Assembly: GCA_907163375.1 (NCBI GenBank)
Contig: CAJQUW010007056.1
Span: 62,001-126,000 of the forward strand
Length of the DNA stretch: 64,000 bases
Direction: 5' to 3'
DNA from: Prostheceraeus crozeri
Taxonomy: Eukaryota; Platyhelminthes; Polycladida; Euryleptidae
Shown piece by piece: positions 57,863 to 64,000 of this stretch (positions are counted from its first letter, which is position 1; the number at the start of each line of letters is the position of its first letter). The position numbers and the translations under genes were made by a program. The notes under the pieces are model-generated. The model was not told the origin of the DNA. It saw only the letters and a list, made by a program, of their open reading frames with translations, and did not search any database.

Positions 57863-58837
57863 CTATCTTATTTTGATATTTATGTTGATATTCTTGTAGT
57901 AACATTTTTGTTTGTTGTTGATAATCTATTTTACATTTTTGTAAACTTTTATTTAAATTTTCTAATTTTTGTTGGTATTCTGAAGATAAAGATGAATATT
58001 TGTAATTATAATCATCAGCACGTCCTTTATAATTATTATGATTAATCATTATTGGTGTTAGTGTTTTAACAAGTTCAAATTTTTCAGTACATATTATATT
58101 TCCTTGGTAAAAAATATTATGATTTATGTAATTACCTCTATCATTATATACTATTTCTGATTGGCAAAAATTTTTATTATTCAAATAAAATTTTTTTGAA
58201 TCTGAGTAAAGTGGAGTATTTTTACCAATAGAAACATAATTCACATTTAATTCAAAAACATTTACTTCAATTAAATTTTTATTCTTTTTATGAAACTTTA
58301 GTAACCTATTATAATCATATGGAAATTCATCTAAGCCATCAGAAAGATCAAATTCACTTATGTATTCTTCTTTATTGTAATGACTTAGTCTTTCTTTATG
58401 ATATTTTGCAGGATGTAAATGTGCTATAATACTCCACAGAAAACAATAATCATCTTCATTTTTTATGTTGATTAATTGAGGTGAACTGAAAGGTAAAGGA
58501 ACATAACTACCACCAGTATTATTTTTATATTTATCAATTACTATTTTCTTAGATATTATTTTAACAAATCTCCAACCAGATTCACGTAACTGGGCTTCAA
58601 TTATACAATTTTCTAATTTAAGTATCATCGATTCAAATATGGGTTGTATATCATTTACATTATGTATTTCTTGTGAATTTGTAAAATGTCCTTGTATTAT
58701 TTCTTCAGGAATTCCATCAGATCCATTTTTTGTATAAAGTACTTCTACATTCATATAACATTTGAAAGATTTCTTAAATATATTATAAAAGTTGGTTAGA
58801 ATATCAGAAAAAGTTTTATCGGTTTCATTATATTCAA

Positions 58838-58870
58838 CGGGCGAAGCCCTGGAAGGCATCTCCGATGTCC
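58838..58870 (+). repeat. Double-hairpin module inside the polymerase gene, copy 7
   Basis: 33 bp: GGGCGAAGCCC then GGCATCTCCGATGTCC; read as GTSEMPSRASPV. The surrounding DNA (taaatattttatatctgtta) is itself a short direct repeat (58,888 and 58,959). Confidence 0.75.
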
Positions 58871-59322
58871 CACGAACAGATTCATTAAATAAATATTTTA
58901 TATCTGTTACGGCTTCATCAAATTCATCTATTTCGTTAAATTCATCAGTATCGCTAAATAAATATTTTATATCTGTTACGGCTTCATCTTCACTATTAAA
59001 AAATTTTTTATATTCCGAGTGTGAATAATCATCAAACATTTTTTTAACTTTTATATCAATAGGCAATGTTTCTAGATAGTTTTTATAACTATTTAATTTT
59101 AATATATTTCCTTCATCAACTCGTTCTACATTTTGTAAATGCATTTTACTTTGTAGATGAGATTGATAACTTCTTTTTGTTTGTAACTTTTTTTTACATA
59201 AGACACAATAAAATTTTTTCATTTTTTATTTTTTAAAGAAGAAATTTGTGTTTTAGTTTTTTTTTAAAAAAAATTTTTGTTTTAATTTTTAGAGAAAAAA
59301 AATACTAATATATCTGCAAAAT

Positions 59323-59350
59323 CGTGCGAAGCCCTAGGACCTTCGGTTCG
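59323..59350 (+). repeat. Double-hairpin module between polymerase and second ATPase, copy 8
   Basis: 28 bp with AT on both sides: GTGCGAAGCCC then GACCTTCGGTT; between two minus-strand genes. Confidence 0.75.
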
Positions 59351-59366
59351 ATTATGATAAATTTGT

Positions 59367-60875
59367 TTAATTATTAAGTATTTCACTTACACCATTTATT
59401 AATGGTTTTATATCATTATATGTTTTTTTGGCTTCATCAAATGTAGATTTAGCATCAGAAAATGTAGATTTAACATCAGATATTATTGGGGTTGCTTTTC
59501 TTAATCCGTTTCTAACATCATTGATTGCAATTTTCAAATAGTTTAATGTTTCGTTATCTTGTAATCTTTTTGGTATTGGTATACCAAATTTTGCATTTAA
59601 ATAATGATCGAAATAAAAATAAAATGTATCAGGAATAATTTTTAATGGTACTTTTGCTTCGGATTCCAAAAAGATAATTATTTGTTCTATAACTTGATTT
59701 GATAAATGTTTTGTATTTGCATATATTCTAATATCAAAATCTTGAGAGTTATTATAGATTTCATGTTCGGTATCTACTAATATATTCAAGTCTTTATCAT
59801 ATACTTGCATATGTTCACTTATGGTGTCAACACGTATTATTCCATATTTATGTTGTGTATAATATGATAAAGGCATATTCATTTTATAATTTTTATTGAT
59901 ATCATTAAAGAATGCTGCATTATTTTGTGTAGTTGTAAAAAATGTTTGAATGTTTTCTCTAATCTTATTATCTACATCACAAGCTTTATGAGCTAATACA
60001 ACTATTTGAATATTTTGATGTCTTCCTTTTGTAAATATTTCTGACATATTTTTTTGTTTTGATAAACTTGCAACATCATCTAAAATTAATAAAGATTTAT
60101 TTTCAGGTGTACCAGCAAAACTTTCCATATCTTGTAACTCATCTAATTGTTTATCATTATAGACGTTTGTAAAAGTTGGCCATTCAGAAGTATGCATACA
60201 AAAAATATGTACTTTTGTTTCGTCCTTATAATATTGGTTTATATATTTTTTAATAAACGTAGTCTTACCACTTCCAGTTTTACCGTAAACAATGAAATGT
60301 AAATTTTCTTGATACATTTTACCTTGTTTAATATTTTTATTATTAGTTTTATCCTTAATCTTATCCTCCTCAGTCTTCCATCCTTTAAAAGTTTTTTTTT
60401 CTTGGTTATAAAAATTTATTCTTTTTTGTTCCTCTGTTAGAAAGTAACCCCATTGATTTCCAATACATATAACAAGATGATAAATAAAAAATATTAAAGT
60501 ACATGCTAACAATATTTTTATACAATGAAATTTTAAAAAATTCCAAAGACGTGTAAGATCTGATTGTGGTATTTTTTTATTAAGAGATGAATTAGGGGGT
60601 AGTGTCTCTAAATATCTTTTATTATATATTTTTTTATCTATATTATTATTATATCTAGTATTATATATAGGATTATCTACAATATTATTAATATCTTTTA
60701 GATTCGGATCTTGAGGGGTTAGTGTATCTTGAAACTCAGTGTTATTCATATAATTATTTATTATTTCGTTTATTGCATTAAGAGATTTATGACGACTTAG
60801 ATTACTTTTATTACTTTTATCACTTTTAATTATAACCGGTGAATATAAATCTTCCAAATTTTCGCTTTTATTCAT
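59367..60875 (-). CDS. Second P-loop ATPase, membrane-anchored
   Basis: 502 residues. An N-terminal region of about 115 residues ends in one hydrophobic span (IKILLACTLIFFIYHLVICI). The ATPase follows: Walker A GKTGSGKT at about residue 203, Walker B SLLILDDV at about 268-275, then IFTKGRHQNIQIVVLAHK, the A32/FtsK-like strand; the sensor position is His rather than Gln. The C-terminal part ends in short repeats (DVKSTFSDAKSTFDEAKKTY). A membrane-anchored packaging ATPase is reminiscent of FtsK-type enzymes and of zonula-occludens-toxin-like assembly ATPases; function is inferred. Part of a fossil element; the gene looks whole. Confidence 0.8.
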   Translation of the reverse strand: MNKSENLEDLYSPVIIKSDKSNKSNLSRHKSLNAINEIINNYMNNTEFQDTLTPQDPNLKDINNIVDNPIYNTRYNNNIDKKIYNKRYLETLPPNSSLNKKIPQSDLTRLWNFLKFHCIKILLACTLIFFIYHLVICIGNQWGYFLTEEQKRINFYNQEKKTFKGWKTEEDKIKDKTNNKNIKQGKMYQENLHFIVYGKTGSGKTTFIKKYINQYYKDETKVHIFCMHTSEWPTFTNVYNDKQLDELQDMESFAGTPENKSLLILDDVASLSKQKNMSEIFTKGRHQNIQIVVLAHKACDVDNKIRENIQTFFTTTQNNAAFFNDINKNYKMNMPLSYYTQHKYGIIRVDTISEHMQVYDKDLNILVDTEHEIYNNSQDFDIRIYANTKHLSNQVIEQIIIFLESEAKVPLKIIPDTFYFYFDHYLNAKFGIPIPKRLQDNETLNYLKIAINDVRNGLRKATPIISDVKSTFSDAKSTFDEAKKTYNDIKPLINGVSEILNN

Positions 60876-60904
60876 TTATTATTTTTTAAATAAAAAATTT
60901 AGGA

Positions 60905-61060
60905 GTTATTATTTTTTTAATTCCGGACTCGCATTCTTACACTCTTATGAGTGTTTTTAACCTCTGTAGAACCTCCGGAATGTGTCGGACTTTTTGTTCC
61001 TATACTCAAAAGAAGTATGTTCCGAACCTCTCCTCTCTTCCGGAATGCTTAAGAATATTT
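60905..61060. repeat. GC-richer hairpin cluster between genes
   Basis: Contains ttccgga ... tccggaa pairs and cactcttatgagtg; different from the double-hairpin module but also palindromic. Might be a terminator for the converging transcripts or a replication signal; not decided. Confidence 0.4.
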
Positions 61061-61171
61061 TAATAAAATAATATTTTATTCTTTATAAAAAATAATATTT
61101 TAATATATATAAGATTATTTTAGTTGAAATACAACTATTTTAGTTGAAATACAACTATTTTAGTTGAAATA

Positions 61172-62102
61172 CTAATATAAATTATTATTTTGACATAAAT
61201 TATTATTTTGACATAAATTATTATTATGTTGATTATTATGTTGATTATTATGTTGATTATTATGTTGATTAAGTTTTGGACATAGTGTTACATGTCGCTG
61301 AAAATTTTTCTTTAATATAATTTTTTGACAACCTCTACATTTAACTTTTTCTTTTAAACAATCCTTACACTGATATTTACTATCATAAAACTCTGTCTTA
61401 GGTTTAGTAATTTGACAACTTGTACATTGTCTTGTAGAACTTATACAAGAATTATAATGATTAGTAATTCCTTGATTTGTAAAATATTTATTACAATTAC
61501 GACATAACTGATCTTTTAATTTATCTTTTTTTTCTTTTTTAACCTCTTCTGTTTGTTCGCATAATTTTAAATGACGTGCAAAATTTTTTGATGTTATATT
61601 TTTATTACATCCGGAACATATTTTTTTGTTATTACTTTCAACAAATTGATTTTTATCAATATAATTATTTTGTGCTACATTATTATTTTGAACAAAAGGA
61701 TTATTTTGAAAAAAAAGGATTATTTTGTGCTACATTATTATTTTGTGCTAAATAATTATTATTATTTTGCCTAGGTGTATTTTGCCTAGGTGTATTTATT
61801 CTAGCAGTATTTTGCCTAGGTGTATTTATTCTAGCAGTATAAAGATTTTGTTCTTTATCTGAAATAAATAAATGCTTTAATCTTTGTAATGGTTGCTCTG
61901 ATTGAATATTATTATACTGAATACTATTATTAGGTTGAATATTATTCTGAATATTATTAGGTTGAATATTATTAGGTTGTATATTATTAGGTTGTAATTG
62001 ATTCATATGCATACCACATGGTGTGTTTTTCATATGAGAATATAATAGTGTTTGATTTAAAAAACGCATATTGCAAACTTGACAAATTTGAGTCATTTCC
62101 AT
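61172..62102 (-). pseudogene. Zinc-finger region of the Polinton-like element
   Basis: The beginning carries a C2H2-like finger (CQVCNMRFLNQTLLYSHMK), followed by repeats of NIQPN and of ARINTPRQ. Further along the region several CxxC...H...C fingers are visible on the same strand, the last one followed by an NNQH repeat tail. Several zinc fingers in a row suggest nucleic-acid binding. The region is broken, with about one break. The related fingers at the start of the polymerase suggest shared origin. No known name. Confidence 0.6.
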
Positions 62103-62191
62103 TTTTTTTATTTTTATTAGGAAAAATTTTATTTTTTATAATTTATGTATTTTTTATAATCAGAAAAAAATTTTATTTTTATTGTTTAAAA

Positions 62192-63079
62192 ATGATGTTA
62201 CCAAATGTTGGTGGAGGTGCATATATCCCGAATAATCGTGAATTAGAAATAGAGATAGAAAATTATATTATGAAAACTGGAGACGTTTTATCTGGTCCAT
62301 TGCATCTTTCTATTCTTCCGCAACAAAATACAGAGTTAACAAATAAACAATATGTTGATACGCAAATCAATGAATTAAAAGAAAAATATATAAACGATGT
62401 TTTGGTTCCACTGATGAACGAATTAAAGTTGCTTAAACTTAATGACAAATCATTAAACGAAAAATTATTAAAACTTGATAAAAAGGATAGAGAGCTAGAA
62501 GCAGATATAGCAAAACTTTTTAAAAAGATTTCAGAACAATCAAAAATTTTAATATTACTTTCTTTAAATTTAAAATCTGCAGTCATTAAAAATAAACATC
62601 AGATAAAAATGTTAAAAGAACAATTAGAAGATGAAATAGAAAAACTACCTGAAAGAATTAAAAAAAATTTAAAACAGTTACAAACTACATTCCAAAAAAG
62701 TGTTGATGAATTGAGTTCTAAAATTACTCAACAAATGAAAAAGATGAATAGAATAATAAATGAAGTAAACTCACTTAATGAAAAAGTTGATAAAATGAAA
62801 ACTCTTAAAATCAATTTAGAAAATGAATTAAAGAAAAATTTACAAGAAAACTCTAAAGAAAATAAAGAACAGTTAGATGCTGTTAAAAGACAATTAGATG
62901 TTCTTAAAATTAAGTTAAATGCTCTTAAAACGGCGTTGAAGATTAATCAGCAGAAAATGCAAGTTAATAGAAGAGAAATTAAAGTACATCACACGCTGCT
63001 TGACGCAATAGATAAAGTGCAACAGGCAATTAATAAAGTTATCTCGAAGTTGTTAGATATTCATAAACGTAAATCTTAA
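62192..63079 (+). CDS. Coiled-coil protein with fibre-like head motif
   Basis: 295 residues from the first ATG of a double start (MMLPNVGGGAYIPNNRELEI); an open frame upstream is hydrophobic spacer translation and is not used. Near residues 30-58 the motif GDVLSGPLHLSILPQQNT followed by NKQYVDTQI matches the tail-fibre signature known from phages (GGxMSGPLxLxxxPTxxxxAxxKxYVD). Residues 65-290 are almost continuous heptad-rich coiled coil, Lys/Glu/Leu-rich. A trimeric fibre or spike is a reasonable inference. It is transcribed away from the zinc-finger region; the shared gap (62,103-62,191) probably holds both promoters. Confidence 0.7.
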   Translation: MMLPNVGGGAYIPNNRELEIEIENYIMKTGDVLSGPLHLSILPQQNTELTNKQYVDTQINELKEKYINDVLVPLMNELKLLKLNDKSLNEKLLKLDKKDRELEADIAKLFKKISEQSKILILLSLNLKSAVIKNKHQIKMLKEQLEDEIEKLPERIKKNLKQLQTTFQKSVDELSSKITQQMKKMNRIINEVNSLNEKVDKMKTLKINLENELKKNLQENSKENKEQLDAVKRQLDVLKIKLNALKTALKINQQKMQVNRREIKVHHTLLDAIDKVQQAINKVISKLLDIHKRKS

Positions 63080-63239
63080 ACGAGTATTGTAAATATTAAC
63101 TTAAATATTTTTTACCTACAAAAAATAAAAATCATAAAAAAATATAAATATAATTTAAAAAATACAAAAATATAAATATAATTTTAAAAATAAAAAAGTA
63201 TAAATATATAAAAGTATATAAAAGTATATAATTTTAAAA

Positions 63240-63413
63240 ATGGATAAAATTAGAGCTAATAATTTTAAAAGAATTAAACAATTAGAAGAGTTAATAAAAG
63301 AAAGAAATATTATGAAAGAAAATCATAGAATAAAAAGAATGATTGATGCAGGTTTGGTTCCTGATAAAGTTAAACCAAAAACGCAATCTGCAAAAGTTAA
63401 GAACAAAAAATAA
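63240..63413 (+). CDS. Small 57-residue protein, paralogue of the head of 53,688-54,518
   Basis: MDKIRANNFKRIKQLEELIK then ERNIMKENHRIKRMIDAGL is nearly the same as the first 38 residues of the 276-residue protein on the other strand. Ends in a basic tail (KTQSAKVKNKK). Too short for most gene finders, but codon use and the paralogy support it. Function unknown; a small basic, helical protein could bind DNA or a partner via the shared head. Confidence 0.65.
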   Translation: MDKIRANNFKRIKQLEELIKERNIMKENHRIKRMIDAGLVPDKVKPKTQSAKVKNKK

Positions 63414-63430
63414 ACATTTTTTTTATAATG

Positions 63431-63483
63431 GACATCGGTTCATGGGTCAACGGAGATGTCTTCCAGGGCTTCGCGCTTCGCCC
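63431..63483. repeat. Double-hairpin-like cluster, copy 9
   Basis: GACATCggttcatgggtcaacgGAGATGTC followed by the inverse of the common first hairpin (ccagggcttcgcgcttcgcccg). Looks like a compound or partly duplicated module. Confidence 0.55.
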
Positions 63484-63525
63484 GTATTTATATTTTTCCC
63501 AAAAAGTCAAATTTATTCCTAAAAA

Positions 63526-64000
63526 ATGCCTATACTTTATAAACACAATCTTAAACATTTTGCTTCAAATCAAAAAATTTCTCATGAACCACGTATGAAT
63601 CCTGTTTATCATTATGATAATAGAGAAACCGTTCAAAAAGAAGGGGATGGCATCTTTTCTGGTATTGGTAGTATCGTTAACTTAATTAAAAATAATAAAG
63701 ATTTGATTACATCTGCTGCAAAAGGAGCAGCTGCTATAGGTAGTACAGCTAGTGCAATATCAAATGCTGTTAAATCACAAAACGAATTAAAACAACTAGA
63801 AGCTATTCGTAAACTCAAGAATGATTCTGAAGAACTAAAAAAATTAAAAAAACTTTCAGATGAAACAAAAAACAAAATTGCTAACATAGCTGTTGGGGAA
63901 ACCTTGAGGAGCGGAGCTCCGTCTGATAGTAAACATAATGAAAAAACAATTGAAGAAATAAGAGGTAATGGCGTGAGCAGCAACCTTCTGTCTAACCAGC
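63526..64000 (+). CDS. Unfinished gene at the right edge, Ala/Gly-rich helical protein
   Basis: Open from the ATG at 63,526 (MPILYKHNLKHFASNQKISH) to the end of the window, 158 residues so far. A small-residue hydrophobic stretch (GDGIFSGIGSIVNLIK, then AAKGAAAIGSTASAISNAV) precedes a Lys/Glu helix. Amphipathic, Ala/Gly-rich segments of this kind occur in minor capsid and membrane-active virion proteins, but this is only a resemblance. A GGAGC-gga-GCTCC hairpin at about 63,908-63,920 lies in frame (read as LRSGAPS). Confidence 0.55.
   Translation, partial: MPILYKHNLKHFASNQKISHEPRMNPVYHYDNRETVQKEGDGIFSGIGSIVNLIKNNKDLITSAAKGAAAIGSTASAISNAVKSQNELKQLEAIRKLKNDSEELKKLKKLSDETKNKIANIAVGETLRSGAPSDSKHNEKTIEEIRGNGVSSNLLSNQ

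Larger units (their letters stand above)
54661..59222 (-). pseudogene. Protein-primed family B DNA polymerase of the Polinton-like element
   Basis: Replicative polymerase of the protein-primed type (phage phi29/adenovirus/Polinton group). N-terminal C2H2-like finger (CVLCKKKLQTKRSYQSH), a long linker rich in Asn/Glu repeats, a second finger (CLQCMTSFRTLEEMNRHLE), then the exonuclease motifs (IYCDFEAY; YNGSKYDFHLVM; YLQIDVLILADLF). An endonuclease-VII-like zinc module (CYYCGKCF, KDHDHLNGLYRGAAHNSCN) sits between the first two. Polymerase motifs A (YYDFNSLYSSCM), B (KLMNNAFYGKTLEN) and C (FTDTDSIFLEL) are all present. Three double-hairpin modules lie inside the coding part. The gene is broken, with about one break. 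Roughly 1500 residues of coding length, which is long for the family because of the linker. Confidence 0.92.
50100..64000. mobile_element. Polinton/adintovirus-like element, left part (runs off the window)
   Basis: From about 50,100 the base composition shifts to strongly AT-rich and coding becomes dense. Parts seen: repeat-rich left end, membrane protein, packaging-type ATPase, a conserved protein of unknown role, protein-primed DNA polymerase B, a second ATPase, a zinc-finger region, a fibre-like coiled-coil protein, two small homologous heads and an unfinished gene at the right edge. Polymerase plus A32-type ATPase fits Polintons and adintoviruses. No integrase, protease or major capsid gene was recognised; they may lie to the right. 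Mostly whole in the visible part, with about two or three breaks, so it looks young. No terminal inverted repeat can be verified. Confidence 0.75.

Noticed and set aside
59367-60875. Bacterial or phage contamination because of the Zot/FtsK-like ATPase
   Set aside because: Neighbouring polymerase and A32-type ATPase fit Polinton-like elements of animals; still, the join at about 50,100 should be kept in mind.
62018-62191. Upstream extension of the fibre-like protein
   Set aside because: The extra 58 residues are spacer DNA read as hydrophobic sequence and overlap the start of the oppositely oriented zinc-finger region.

Overview
The window looks like transposon-dense nuclear DNA of an animal, probably a marine or aquatic invertebrate. 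I could not recognise a single host gene. The evidence is the mix of element types: mariner, several hATs, three different piggyBac-like transposases, Mutator-like non-autonomous elements, two kinds of LINE, a Penelope-like fragment and a Polinton-like element. Spaced GC-AG/GT-AG style intron signals inside one transposase and long non-coding satellites also point to a eukaryote. The species cannot be named from this sequence. Region 1-21,540 is a field of mostly old, broken elements: a hAT-like non-autonomous element at the left edge, a hairpin element, a 1.75 kb mariner with a decayed transposase (3063-4812), a 76-bp satellite (6178-6664), a degraded LINE (8421-10835) between roughly 480-bp inverted repeats, a compound satellite (12,281-13,505), a LINE 3' fragment, a 726-bp near-perfect palindrome (14,695-15,420) and a hAT-type element with a perfect 8-bp target duplication (16,611-17,697). 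Region 21,541-34,770 is a nest: a repeat family (called A here) occurs once inverted and about three times direct. It is interrupted by a complete piggyBac (22,636-25,446), a hAT carrying the C-terminal half of its transposase (25,951-28,285), two Mutator-like copies (family B), a TA-flanked element (C) and a small hAT, with two-level nesting at two places. Region 35,440-50,090 holds a nearly complete RTE-like LINE (minus strand), another B copy, a Penelope-like endonuclease fragment, two further piggyBac-like transposase fragments, and a 2.1 kb array of about 26 copies of a 79-bp unit with a perfect tRNA B-box and tRNA-like A/B box spacing. From about 50,100 to the right edge the DNA becomes visibly much more AT-rich and gene-dense: this is the left part of a Polinton/adintovirus-like element, which runs out of the window. 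It carries a protein-primed type B DNA polymerase, two different A32/FtsK-type packaging ATPases, a coiled-coil protein with a tail-fibre-like head motif, a zinc-finger region and several unrecognised proteins. No integrase, protease or major capsid gene was recognised inside the window. It looks young and largely whole in the part seen, with about two or three breaks. Its most unusual feature is a small (28-33 bp) double-hairpin module present about ten times, between genes and also inside the polymerase gene; a tandem array at the left end shows the same site both empty and filled, which suggests that the module inserts as a unit.
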